From NCBI RefSeq assembly GCF_030908215.1, contig NZ_JAVFJK010000004.1:32911-96910 (forward strand): a stretch of 64,000 nt of DNA, in the 5' to 3' direction. The DNA comes from Sinomonas sp. ASV486 (lineage in GTDB: Bacteria; Actinomycetota; Actinomycetes; Actinomycetales; Micrococcaceae). Below are positions 7,742 through 15,160 of the stretch, piece by piece. Position 1 is the stretch's first letter; each line of letters starts with the position of its first letter. The notes beneath the pieces are model-generated. The model was not told the origin of the DNA and made no database searches. It saw nothing but the letters and a program-made list of their open reading frames with translations. The position numbers and the translations under genes are program-made.

Positions 7742-8536
7742 TCACCCCTGCTGGGAGGAGGCCGACGGCGGCAGTCCGGCACCGCCGTCGTGCGCGCCCG
7801 GCGCACGGGCCGCAGCATTGCGCGACTGCCGAACGAGATGGAAGAACTGGTGCGCCATGACCACGATTGTCAGCCACGCACACCCAAGGAACCATGCGGC
7901 GACAACGTCGGTGAGCCAGTGGTGGCCCAGGAACACCCGCGAGAGCCCGATCGCGAGCGCGTACAGTCCGCCGAGGCCGATCGCGACCGCGCGGACCCAA
8001 GCGTGGTGCACTTGGAGGCAGATGAGGTAGACGACGATCCCGGCGAGAACAGTCGCGTTGAGGGTGTGGCCGCTCGGGAACGACGGCGAATGCTCGTAGG
8101 GCGGGACTGCGAGGTCGAGCGGCGGGCGGGCGCGGTCGGTGACCTGCTTGCCGAAGACGGTCACGAGCAGCGCCCCGATCCCTGCAGCCGGGATGAGGAC
8201 GAGGGGGAGCCAGTGACGCATCCACACGGCGAGGATGATCATCGCCACGGCGGCGACGATCGGCGCGATCACAGCGCCGCCGACGTCCGTGAAGGCGGTG
8301 ACGGCGGCATCGGCCCAGGGCGTGCGGAGGGTGATGGCGAAGTCGAGGACAGGCTTGTCGAGCGCCCCAAGCGCATCATGCTCGACTACCGACTCGTACA
8401 CCTCGCCGCCAGCCCACGAGAACCCGACGACGAGGGCCGCGCCCACCCCGAGGAGCATCCACATGGACGCGTTGGGGCCGACTCTCCGGGCCAGGGCATC
8501 GACGAAGCGGTGCAGCGCACTCCGCTCCCGCATCAT
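7742..8536 (-). CDS. PAP2-superfamily membrane phosphatase
   Basis: This 264-aa integral membrane protein has five or six hydrophobic spans and the three phosphatase motifs of the PAP2 family: [15 protein letters not shown] and SRVFLGHHW. The family removes phosphate from lipid phosphates such as undecaprenyl pyrophosphate or phosphatidate on the outer membrane face. The substrate cannot be chosen from sequence. Two adjacent ATGs (8536, 8533) follow GGGAGG, so the start is one of the two. The C-terminus has a short Ala/Gly/Ser tail. It is divergent from tadA and may be co-transcribed with upp. A second PAP2 protein lies at 52773-53474. Confidence 0.85.
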   Translation of the reverse strand: MMRERSALHRFVDALARRVGPNASMWMLLGVGAALVVGFSWAGGEVYESVVEHDALGALDKPVLDFAITLRTPWADAAVTAFTDVGGAVIAPIVAAVAMIILAVWMRHWLPLVLIPAAGIGALLVTVFGKQVTDRARPPLDLAVPPYEHSPSFPSGHTLNATVLAGIVVYLICLQVHHAWVRAVAIGLGGLYALAIGLSRVFLGHHWLTDVVAAWFLGCAWLTIVVMAHQFFHLVRQSRNAAARAPGAHDGGAGLPPSASSQQG

Positions 8537-8574
8537 GCCTCCCTCGCTGTTCCTCGGCTGCCTCGGCCCGAACC

Positions 8575-8580
8575 TATCAT
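8575..8580 (+). promoter_or_regulatory. -10 box of a leaderless tadA transcript
   Basis: TATCAT stands seven bases before the tadA ATG, and the 51-bp divergent region leaves no room for a leader with a ribosome-binding site. It is one of the clearest leaderless starts in the window. Confidence 0.55.
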
Positions 8581-8587
8581 TGGTGCC

Positions 8588-9091
8588 ATGCCCGCCACCC
8601 GACCCAACTCGCCTGCGCCGGAGACTCTCCACGAGTCGTGGATGCGGCGTGCGCTCCATGAGGCACAGGCGGCAGAGACCACGGGGGACGTGCCCATCGG
8701 TGCCGTCGTGATCGGGCCGGATGGCCGCGTGCTCGCCGCAGGGCGCAACGAACGCGAGGCGACCGGCGACCCGACGGCGCACGCCGAGGTCCAGGCGATC
8801 CGCGCCGCCGCTGCCGCCCTCTCGCACGACGGCGCGGGCGACGGCTGGCGTCTGGCCGACTGCACTCTGGTGGTCACTCTCGAGCCGTGCGCGATGTGCG
8901 CGGGGGCAATCGTGCTCGCACGCATCCCGCGGGTCGTGTTCGGGGCATGGGACGAGAAGGCAGGGGCGGCGGGGAGCGTGTTCGACATCCTGCGCGAGCG
9001 CCGGCTCAACCACTGGGTCGAGGTGTACCCGGGCGTCCTCGAGGAGGAGTGCGGGACGATCCTACGGGAGTTCTTCGCGGCGCACCGCTGA
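8588..9091 (+). CDS. tadA: tRNA-specific adenosine deaminase
   Basis: TadA deaminates A34 to inosine in the anticodon of tRNA-Arg(ACG). The 167-aa protein shows the zinc-binding deaminase signature: HAE in DPTAHAEVQAI supplies the histidine ligand and the catalytic glutamate, and EPCAMCAGAIV supplies the two cysteines. DVPIGAVVI and the C-terminal FF segment (ILREFFAAHR) are typical of TadA. An insertion (SHDGAGDGW) lies between the two motifs. The ATG at 8588 is the leaderless start. The gene is monocistronic, divergent from the PAP2 gene and convergent with the ABC exporter. Confidence 0.92.
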   Translation: MPATRPNSPAPETLHESWMRRALHEAQAAETTGDVPIGAVVIGPDGRVLAAGRNEREATGDPTAHAEVQAIRAAAAALSHDGAGDGWRLADCTLVVTLEPCAMCAGAIVLARIPRVVFGAWDEKAGAAGSVFDILRERRLNHWVEVYPGVLEEECGTILREFFAAHR

Positions 9092-9103
9092 CGTCCCGCG
9101 GCT

Positions 9104-9940
9104 TCACGGCTGCTCGCGGCGGGCCGCGCGCCGGTAGCCGAGCCCCGTGACGACGGTCATGAGCACGAACCATCCGACGACGATGCTCCAACTGCGCAGG
9201 GGGCTGAAGTCCGCGGAGACCCCCAGGAAGTGGAGTTCGTCCTTCGGCGCGAGCGAGGTCCAGACCAGGAGGCCCAGATGGTGCGTCGGGATCCACGGGG
9301 CGACGTCGCTGAAGACCTTGGGAAGCACGGACAGGGGCATGAAGTACCCCGACAGGAAGGAAAGCGGGAGGAACACGAGGTTGACGATCGTCGTGGCGGC
9401 GCGTGTGCGCACCCAGTAGGCGATGGCCGTCCCCGTCGTGGCGAACGCGACCGACCCCGTCACCGCGATCGCCGATGCCGCGGCCCACGGCCCGAGCTCG
9501 AACCTGATCCCGCCGAACAGGGCGACGGCGCTGATGAGCAGCACGATGCCTACGGAGAAGACGATATTGAGCACGAGCTTGCCCACGAAGTAGGCGATCA
9601 TCGGCATGGGCGTCGCGAAGAGCCGTCGCAGCCAGCCCTTGGCGCGTTCCTGCGCAATGTCGCCGCCCATCGAGAAGAGTGCCTGGCTCACGACCCCGTA
9701 GCAGGAGAACGATCCGAAGAGGATTACGCCGACCCCCGTCCCCGACGGCAGTCTCTGGCTCGACTGGGCGAGGCCGAACATCGCGAAGAGGATGGCCGGC
9801 AGCACCACGACGCCGACCAGGTACTCGGGCGTGCGGAGCACCTTGACGACCTCGGTCCAGCTCTGCGCCCACAGCGCGGCCGCGAGGCCGCCTCCCCGGC
9901 GGGCGGTCGGGCTCAAACGACGTTCCGGAAGGGCGGTCAA
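9104..9940 (-). CDS. ABC-2 type transporter permease
   Basis: This 278-aa protein has about six membrane spans after a short cytoplasmic N-terminus (MTALPERRLSPTARRGGG). The segments LVGVVVLPAILFAMFG, IVFSVGIVLLISAVALFG and LPLSFLSGYFMP are typical of ABC-2 export permeases, which work as dimers with a separate ATPase. Its ATG overlaps the stop of the ATPase gene by four bases (9937-9940), so the two make one exporter. DrrB-like drug exporters and lipid or polyketide exporters share this pattern; the substrate is unknown. The stop lies 13 nt past the convergent tadA stop. Confidence 0.88.
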   Translation of the reverse strand: MTALPERRLSPTARRGGGLAAALWAQSWTEVVKVLRTPEYLVGVVVLPAILFAMFGLAQSSQRLPSGTGVGVILFGSFSCYGVVSQALFSMGGDIAQERAKGWLRRLFATPMPMIAYFVGKLVLNIVFSVGIVLLISAVALFGGIRFELGPWAAASAIAVTGSVAFATTGTAIAYWVRTRAATTIVNLVFLPLSFLSGYFMPLSVLPKVFSDVAPWIPTHHLGLLVWTSLAPKDELHFLGVSADFSPLRSWSIVVGWFVLMTVVTGLGYRRAARREQP

Positions 9941-10911
9941 GGCGTTCCCCCATCGCTTGGCTGCGGCTTGGTCGTTCGGTCGGTCAGGTGCAGGAAGGCA
10001 TCCTCGAGCGTCGCCTCGGTGACCGTCAGGTCCGCAACGCTCCAGCCCTCCGTGAAGAGCCTGCGCAGGAGTGCCTCCGGGCTGTTGCAGCGCACGACGG
10101 CGGCGCGCGCCTTCCCCGGCAACGCTGAAGTGGGCGGCGGGTCGCCGCCGTCGAACTCGGCGTGGATGACTCCCGCGGTCGTCGACAGGACGTCGAGCGG
10201 TGCGTCGGTCGTGAGGGCCACCCGGCGGCCGGCCACGAGGCGCTTGGCGGCCTCGGGCGTGCTGTCCTGGATGACGCGGCCGCTGTCCAGGAGGATGAGG
10301 CGCTGGGCAAACTCATCGGCCTCGGAGAGGTTGTGCGTCGAGAAGAGGATCGTCTTGCCAAGGCCGGCGAAGCCCTGCACCTGCGTCCAGAATTCGCGCC
10401 GCGCGGCGACGTCGAGAGAGGCTGTCGGTTCGTCGAGGTACATGAGGTCGGGGTCCCCGACGACTGCCATGGCGAACGAGAGCCGCTGCCGCAGACCGCC
10501 AGAGAGCTCGTTGGTCTTCTTGCGCAGGTGTTCCGTGAGGCCGGCGCGCTCGAGGGCCTCGGCCACAGGAATCCCCACCGGATAGTAGCTCGAGACCAGG
10601 GTGACGATCTCCCTGACGGTGAGGCCATCCGGCGCTCCGGTGTCCTGGAGCATGGCGCCCACCCGGGACTTGACTGCTCTCGAGGACGGCGATGCACCGA
10701 ACACTTCGATCGTGCCGGCCGTCGGGGTCCTCATGCCCAGCAGGAGCTCGATCAGGGTGGTCTTTCCGGCGCCGTTCGGACCGAGAACGGCGGCGACCTC
10801 GCCGGGCGCGATCATGAGTGAGATGCCGTCGAGGGCGAACTTGTCGCCGTAGCGCTTGGTGAGTGATGAGATGGCGATGGCTGGCGGGCCGCCGCTGTGC
10901 GTTTCCCCCAT
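9937..10911 (-). CDS. ABC transporter ATP-binding protein (ABC-2 exporter)
   Basis: From the ATG at 10911 the product is about 324 aa. It carries the Walker A motif GPNGAGKTT, the Q-loop region (GAMLQDTGAPDGL), the ABC signature NELSGGLRQR, Walker B (LMYLDEPTASLD) and the H-loop (ILFSTHNLSEADE). The C-terminal 100 residues form the extension found in DrrA/CcmA-type export ATPases. It energises the permease encoded by the overlapping downstream gene. I chose 10911 because the longer open frame has no family-like sequence before it and because TAGGGT lies seven bases upstream, a leaderless -10. It is divergent from the ECF sigma that heads the alkylation-repair operon. Confidence 0.9.
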   Translation of the reverse strand: MGETHSGGPPAIAISSLTKRYGDKFALDGISLMIAPGEVAAVLGPNGAGKTTLIELLLGMRTPTAGTIEVFGASPSSRAVKSRVGAMLQDTGAPDGLTVREIVTLVSSYYPVGIPVAEALERAGLTEHLRKKTNELSGGLRQRLSFAMAVVGDPDLMYLDEPTASLDVAARREFWTQVQGFAGLGKTILFSTHNLSEADEFAQRLILLDSGRVIQDSTPEAAKRLVAGRRVALTTDAPLDVLSTTAGVIHAEFDGGDPPPTSALPGKARAAVVRCNSPEALLRRLFTEGWSVADLTVTEATLEDAFLHLTDRTTKPQPSDGGTP

Positions 10912-10978
10912 GGCCGAGACCCTAGCAGCGGGCACCGACGCTCCAGTAGGGCCCAAGGTTGGGCACCTTCGGCGCCGT

Positions 10979-10996
10979 CCACCGGTGCGTCGGTGG
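10979..10996. repeat. Inverted repeat upstream of the ECF-ogt operon
   Basis: CCACCG and CGGTGG flank a six-base centre, 55 nt before the sigma-factor start and in the divergent region with the ABC exporter. It is a possible operator. A second short repeat (AAGGT...ACCTT) lies just upstream. Weak evidence. Confidence 0.25.
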
Positions 10997-11050
10997 AAAG
11001 ATAGTCGCAATACACCCCGACCTCACACTTCCGGCCCCTGCAGCGTCTAC

Positions 11051-11563
11051 ATGGTGATGGACACGAAACAGCCCTTCGAAAAGCTCGTCGAGCTCCACGG
11101 CGCCGCGGTGCTGCGCGTCTGCCGCGCAGTCGTCGGCCCGCTTGACGCCGACGACGTCTGGCAGGAGACCTTCATCTCCGCACTGCGGGCCTACACCGAG
11201 CTACCGGCAGACGCGAACATCGAGGCGTGGCTCGTGACCATCGCTCACCGGCGCTCCCTGGACTCCGTCCGGGCCTCGGCTCGGCGCGCCGTTCCGATCG
11301 AGTCAGTCCCGGACCGCGAATCGCCTCTGGGGATTCCGGACCCGCCCGGTGACGGTGTCTGGAACCACGTCGCCCGGCTGCCCGACAAGCAGCGGCGGGT
11401 CATCGCCTACCGCTACCTGGCCGATCTTCCCTTCACCGAGATCGCCGCAATCGTTGGCGGCACGCCTGCCGCGGCCCGCCGTTCCGCGGCGGACGGCATC
11501 AAGAAGCTCCGCATCCTCACCTCGGCAGATCTGCCCGAAGGAGACAGTCATGAACAGCACTGA
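11051..11563 (+). CDS. ECF sigma factor heading the alkylation-repair operon
   Basis: This 170-aa protein (MVMDTKQPFEKLVELHGAAV) has sigma region 2 (DADDVWQETFISALRAY, then IEAWLVTIAHRRSLD) and region 4 (RLPDKQRRVIAYRYLADL, then PFTEIAAIVGGTPAAARR). The linker is short, as in small ECF factors. The end overlaps the ogt start by 14 nt, so the two are translated together. No anti-sigma gene is adjacent. Because the next four genes all repair alkylated DNA, the sigma factor probably controls the response to methylating damage; that is inference from gene order. The ATG at 11051 or the one at 11057 could be the start; neither has a strong ribosome-binding site. Confidence 0.85.
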   Translation: MVMDTKQPFEKLVELHGAAVLRVCRAVVGPLDADDVWQETFISALRAYTELPADANIEAWLVTIAHRRSLDSVRASARRAVPIESVPDRESPLGIPDPPGDGVWNHVARLPDKQRRVIAYRYLADLPFTEIAAIVGGTPAAARRSAADGIKKLRILTSADLPEGDSHEQH

Positions 11564-12245
11564 CACGAACAACCACGCGCCGACGGGCACCGCTGAGACC
11601 GTGCCGCCTGACCAGACGGCGTCAGTGGACGGGCCGGGCCCGGTCGACCTTGCCTTCCCTCCGTACCTCACGGTCATCGAGCCGGGCACGCTTGAGCGTC
11701 TGCGTGGTTCCCTTGCTGCTGAGGCAAGCCGCGAGGGCCTCGTGGACGTGGCGTACCGCATCGTCGATTCCCCGGTGGGCCGGCTCCTCGTCGCCGCGAC
11801 AGACCGCGGAATCGTCCGCGTCGCGTACGAGCGCGAAGGTCTCGACGCGGTGCTGCAATCACTCTCGGACAAGCTCAGTCCCCGCATCCTTGAAGCACCC
11901 GCACGCCTTGGATCCGCGGCGCGCGAGATCGAGGAGTACTTCTCCGGCAAGCGCATGCGCTTCGACCTCCCCCTCGACCTGCGGCTTTCAGCCGGGTTCC
12001 GCCGCACGGTCCTTGCCCACCTGGGCGATATCCCGTTCGGGCGCACCGAAAGCTACACCGAGGTGGCGCGCGCAGTGGGCAACCCCAAAGCGGTGCGTGC
12101 GGTGGGTACGGCGTGCGCCACCAATCCCCTGCCCGTCGTGGTGCCCTGCCACCGGGTCCTACGCTCCGATGGCAGTCTGGGCGGGTACATCGGCGGCCTT
12201 GAGGCAAAGGCAACTCTGCTGGCGCTAGAGGCGGCGGCAGCGTGA
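11550..12245 (+). CDS. ogt: Methylated-DNA-protein-cysteine methyltransferase with N-terminal extension
   Basis: Ogt moves the methyl group from O6-methylguanine (or O4-methylthymine) to its own cysteine and is then inactive. The 231-aa protein has the acceptor C200 in VVVPCHRVLR, the DNA-binding helix in FGRTESYTEVARAVGNPKAVRAVG, and the family N-terminal RNase H-like domain from about residue 66 (VAYRIVDSPVGRLLVAAT). The first 65 residues are extra compared with a standard Ogt; they hold an acidic, Pro/Thr-rich stretch and a short helix (PGTLERLRGSLAAEAS). AAGGAGAC before the ATG at 11550 fixes the start inside the end of the sigma gene. The gene overlaps alkB by four bases. The extension may bind the sigma factor, which would link repair to transcription, but this is speculation. 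Confidence 0.92.
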   Translation: MNSTDTNNHAPTGTAETVPPDQTASVDGPGPVDLAFPPYLTVIEPGTLERLRGSLAAEASREGLVDVAYRIVDSPVGRLLVAATDRGIVRVAYEREGLDAVLQSLSDKLSPRILEAPARLGSAAREIEEYFSGKRMRFDLPLDLRLSAGFRRTVLAHLGDIPFGRTESYTEVARAVGNPKAVRAVGTACATNPLPVVVPCHRVLRSDGSLGGYIGGLEAKATLLALEAAAA

Positions 12246-12934
12246 CAACGGCTCTGTTCGGCGACGAGCTCCTCGAGCGGCCCCGCCGGGAGCTGGCCCC
12301 CGGCGCAGTCCACGTGCCCGGCTGGCTGAGCCTTACTCAGCAGGCATGGATGGCTGACCGCTTCCGCGAATGGTCGGCCGGGCCTGTCCCCCTCCGGGCG
12401 GCGAGCGTGCGCGGCCATGAAATGTCCGTCAAGACCGTCTGCCTCGGCTGGCACTGGCAGCCGTATCGCTACACGCGCGAGGCAATCGACGTGAACGGAG
12501 TCCGCGTCTCGGCCTTACCGGAGTGGCTCGTGCGAGTGGGGCGCCTCGCGGTGGCCGAGGCCTATGGGAACGACCCGGAGGCCGCGGGCTATGCGCCGGA
12601 TACCGCACTCGTGAACTACTACGACGATGCTGCCAAGATGGGCATGCACCAGGACAAGGATGAAATCTCGCTCGAGCCCGTCGTCTCCCTGTCTATCGGC
12701 AACTCGTGCCTGTTCCGCTTCGGCAACACCGAGACCCGCACCAGGCCCTATGAGGACCTGACTCTCGCCTCCGGCGATCTGTTCGTTTTCGGTGGGCCGT
12801 CCCGCCTCGCCTACCACGGAGTCATGAAGACCTACCCCTGCAGTGCACCCGCCGGATGCGGCATGGGGGCCGGGCGCATCAACATCACCCTGAGAGTCAC
12901 CGGACTGGAGCAGAAGGAGAGCACCCATGAGTGA
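12242..12934 (+). CDS. alkB: AlkB-type 2-oxoglutarate/Fe(II) DNA dealkylase
   Basis: AlkB oxidatively removes methyl groups from 1-methyladenine and 3-methylcytosine. In this 230-aa protein the iron ligands are H136 and D138 in GMHQDKDE and H192 in LAYHGV. The 2-oxoglutarate-binding arginines are R212 and R218 in GRINITLR, and NYYDDAAKMG is the conserved substrate-lid region. Length is close to E. coli AlkB. It starts with GTG overlapping the ogt stop and ends overlapping the tag start by eight bases. It is one of four complementary alkylation-repair activities encoded in a row here (direct reversal, oxidation and two glycosylases). Confidence 0.93.
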   Translation: MTTALFGDELLERPRRELAPGAVHVPGWLSLTQQAWMADRFREWSAGPVPLRAASVRGHEMSVKTVCLGWHWQPYRYTREAIDVNGVRVSALPEWLVRVGRLAVAEAYGNDPEAAGYAPDTALVNYYDDAAKMGMHQDKDEISLEPVVSLSIGNSCLFRFGNTETRTRPYEDLTLASGDLFVFGGPSRLAYHGVMKTYPCSAPAGCGMGAGRINITLRVTGLEQKESTHE

Positions 12935-13532
12935 GGCAGCACTCGTCACGGGCGAGGACGGCCTCGCGAGGCCGTCCTGGGCCAGCGTGGACACCCTCAT
13001 GCGCGAGTACTACGACACCGAGTGGGGCATGCCCGTGACGGACGAGCAGGGTCTCTACGAACGCATCTCCCTCGAGGGCTTCCAGGCGGGCCTGTCCTGG
13101 GCCACGATCCTTCGGAAGCGGCCGGCATTCCGCGCAGCGTTCGCGGACTTCGATCCGGAGGCTGTGGCCCTCTTCACGCAGGACGACGTCGAGCGGCTCA
13201 TGCTCGACGCGGGCATCGTGCGGAACCGCGCCAAGATCAATGCGGCCATCACCAACGCCAAGGCCACCCTCGCTCTGCGCGAGGAGGGCGGCCTCGTGGA
13301 GTTCGTCTGGTCGTTCCAGCCCGCCGAAACACCGGCTCCGCGCTCATTCGCCGACATCCCCTCCTCATCCCCTGAGTCGGTGACCCTCTCGAAGGCCCTC
13401 AGGAAGAAAGGATTCGCTTTCGTCGGACCGACCACCATGTTCGCCCTCATGGAGGCCATCGGCATCATCGACACCCACCTCGTGGGCAGCCACCGGCGCG
13501 GCAGCTCGGGCATCTGGACGGAAGCCAGCTGA
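12927..13532 (+). CDS. tag: 3-methyladenine DNA glycosylase I
   Basis: Tag excises 3-methyladenine. The 201-aa protein has the family sequence REYYDTEWGMPVTDEQGLYE, the catalytic-pocket segment SLEGFQAGLSWATILRKR with E50 at the base-binding position, and the helix-hairpin-helix region. E. coli Tag has a zinc site made by Cys4, His17, His175 and Cys179. Here the N-terminal cysteine is a serine (RPSWAS), the first histidine is a tyrosine (REYYD), and the last cysteine is a serine (HLVGSHRR); only one histidine remains. This version has therefore probably lost the zinc. It starts at ATG 12927 behind AGAAGGAGAG and is two bases from alkA. Confidence 0.9.
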   Translation: MSEAALVTGEDGLARPSWASVDTLMREYYDTEWGMPVTDEQGLYERISLEGFQAGLSWATILRKRPAFRAAFADFDPEAVALFTQDDVERLMLDAGIVRNRAKINAAITNAKATLALREEGGLVEFVWSFQPAETPAPRSFADIPSSSPESVTLSKALRKKGFAFVGPTTMFALMEAIGIIDTHLVGSHRRGSSGIWTEAS

Positions 13533-13534
13533 CG

Positions 13535-14452
13535 GTGGCCGGGCCCAGCGAAGCAAGACCCCCGGTCATCGAGCGCTGGGAAGCGGAGTCAAGACCCATA
13601 CACCTCGAAGCCAACGGGGGCCTTGAGCCCGCCGCGATGCTCGCGAGCCTGGCCGCACACTCGATTCCGGGCGCCGAGCGCACGCAAGCAGGCGCGGGCA
13701 TCCACGAGCGGCTCGTCTGCACGACCCAGGGCCCTGTGGCCGCGTCGGTCAGACTGCGTGCGTCGGGCGTGGACGTAACCCTGGAGGGTCCCCGGGAAGC
13801 CGAAGGAGAAGCCCTGGCTGCCGTCCGAACGTGGCTCGACCTCGACGCGGATCTGGACGACGTGCGGGCCGCGCTGGTCGGCGACCCCGATCTCCGGCCC
13901 CTCGTCCTGGCCCGCCCGGGCCTGCGGGTCATCGGCACAACGAACGTGTTCCAGACAGTCGTCACGACAGTCCTGGGGCAGCAGGTATCGCTCGCGGCCG
14001 GTCGGACCTTCGCTGGCAGGCTCGTGGCCTCCTACGGCACGCCCGGACCAGGCGGCCTCCTGCTCTTCCCGCGCCCCGCGCACCTCGCCGGCACAGATCC
14101 CGGGGAGCTACGGGCCGCCGTCGGGCTCACGGCGGCGAGGGCGCGGACGGTGCATGCGGTGGCGCTGGCCTTCGCCGATCGCCGCGGGGCCGAGAACACC
14201 ACGGAGAACGATGCCGCAACGCCTCACCTCACCAGGGACGAGTTGCTCGCGCTGCCCGGAATCGGACCGTGGACGGTCGACTACCTCGAGGTTCGCACCG
14301 GCAACCCTGACGCGTTCGCGCCGGGCGATCTGGTGCTCCGACGCGCACTCGGGGGGATATCGGCCGCGCAGGCGGCGGCCCGCAGCGAGGTCTGGCGCCC
14401 GTTCCGCGCGTATGCCCTGGTCCATCTGTGGACGGCCGCCGCGTACCTCTGA
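13535..14452 (+). CDS. alkA: DNA-3-methyladenine glycosylase II (AlkA-like)
   Basis: AlkA removes a wide range of alkylated bases. The 305-aa protein has an N-terminal AlkA domain (about 1-120) and a helix-hairpin-helix glycosylase domain (about 120-305), with the HhH at ELLALPGIGPWTVDYL and the catalytic aspartate D265 in APGDLVLRR. TTVLGQQVSLAAGRTFAGR is the conserved glycosylase helix. It has no Ada-like N-terminal domain. It starts at a GTG two bases after the tag stop and ends the operon, 73 nt before the tRNA-Ser gene. Codon use and G+C match its neighbours. Confidence 0.9.
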   Translation: MAGPSEARPPVIERWEAESRPIHLEANGGLEPAAMLASLAAHSIPGAERTQAGAGIHERLVCTTQGPVAASVRLRASGVDVTLEGPREAEGEALAAVRTWLDLDADLDDVRAALVGDPDLRPLVLARPGLRVIGTTNVFQTVVTTVLGQQVSLAAGRTFAGRLVASYGTPGPGGLLLFPRPAHLAGTDPGELRAAVGLTAARARTVHAVALAFADRRGAENTTENDAATPHLTRDELLALPGIGPWTVDYLEVRTGNPDAFAPGDLVLRRALGGISAAQAAARSEVWRPFRAYALVHLWTAAAYL

Positions 14453-14485
14453 CCCACCCGACACGGGCGCCTCAGGATCCTCAGT

Positions 14486-14514
14486 TTGGCGCAGAAGCCA
14501 CCGCCCGGTAGAGT
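14486..14514 (+). promoter_or_regulatory. Promoter of tRNA-Ser
   Basis: TTGGCG at 14486-14491 and TAGAGT at 14509-14514 are separated by 17 bases, and the tRNA starts 12 bases after the -10. This is a normal housekeeping promoter layout. Confidence 0.6.
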
Positions 14515-14525
14515 TGATGCCTGCT

Positions 14526-14610
14526 GGTGGTGTGTCCGAGCGGCCGAAGGTGCATCACTCGAAATGATGTTTGGGGCAACCCAACGGGGGTTCAAATCCC
14601 TCCACCACCG
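14526..14610 (+). tRNA. tRNA-Ser(CGA)
   Basis: The 85-nt gene folds as a class II tRNA. The acceptor stem is GGTGGTG (14526-14532) with CACCACC (14603-14609), the discriminator is G, and the anticodon stem-loop is CATCA/CTCGAAA/TGATG, giving anticodon CGA, which reads UCG serine codons. The T-arm is GGGGG/TTCAAAT/CCCTC and a long variable arm is present. CCA is not encoded (CCC follows the discriminator). I see no duplicated 3' end downstream, so there is no sign of an integrated element. Confidence 0.95.
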
Positions 14611-14616
14611 CCCAGC

Positions 14617-14664
14617 ACGAAGGCCCCTGCGGCCCCGGTATCCCGGGGAAACAGGGGCCTTCGT
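14617..14664 (+). terminator. Terminator of tRNA-Ser
   Basis: ACGAAGGCCCCTG (14617-14629) and CAGGGGCCTTCGT (14652-14664) are a perfect 13-base inverted repeat, with an inner CCCCGG/CCGGGG stem in the loop. It begins seven bases after the tRNA. Confidence 0.85.
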
Positions 14665-14731
14665 CATCTCCCCGACCGCCAGCTCTCCAGCGTATGATGC
14701 AGGCCACACGAGGTCGAAGAGGAGAGCGTCA

Positions 14732-15148
14732 ATGGGTGGGAAATCGGAGAACGGGAAGCCGCTGGCCGTGAAATGGCTCGACGAGCCGGAAGAGCATGAC
14801 TACCCCGCCGCCGCGGCCTACCTTGAGCTCCTTGCGAGGCCCAAGAATGTCAAAACCCTCGTCGAGGCGCTCCGCAAGGCACCGGTCACGCACCAGAAGG
14901 CCAAGGACATCCTCCGTGCCTCCGGTCTCGCGCTGCTCGAGGAAACGAACGCCCACGTCCGGTCCGACCTCGTCAAGGTCCACAAGGGCGACAAGCTCTC
15001 CCCCATCCTGCTCGTCCGCGGAGACCTCTCCTCTGGGAAGGTGCTGCAGGTTGCCGACGGCTACCACCGGGTGTGTGCGAGCTACCACGTGGACGAGAAC
15101 ACGGACATCCCCGTGAAGATCGCGGACTTCCCCGCCCGGAGCGCGTGA
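14732..15148 (+). CDS. Conserved hypothetical protein with a ParB/sulfiredoxin-like DGYHR motif
   Basis: This 138-aa soluble protein starts at an ATG behind AGAGGAGAG. The N-terminus (MGGKSENGKPLAVKWLDEPE) is basic, a helical middle segment follows (VKTLVEALRKAPVTHQKAKD), and the last third has ILLVRGDLSSGKVLQVADGY followed by HR, ending KIADFPARSA. The VADGYHR element resembles the DGHHR/DGxHR loop of ParB-like and sulfiredoxin-fold proteins, which can bind nucleotides, but the similarity is short. I do not recognise a characterised relative. It is 12 bases upstream of the antiporter gene and may share its transcript. Confidence 0.75.
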   Translation: MGGKSENGKPLAVKWLDEPEEHDYPAAAAYLELLARPKNVKTLVEALRKAPVTHQKAKDILRASGLALLEETNAHVRSDLVKVHKGDKLSPILLVRGDLSSGKVLQVADGYHRVCASYHVDENTDIPVKIADFPARSA

Positions 15149-15160
15149 GGCCCGGCCCAC

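Noticed and set aside
14526..14610. tRNA-Ser as an attachment site for a genomic island
   Set aside because: No integrase gene and no repeat of the tRNA 3' end is seen downstream; the flanking genes look like ordinary chromosome.
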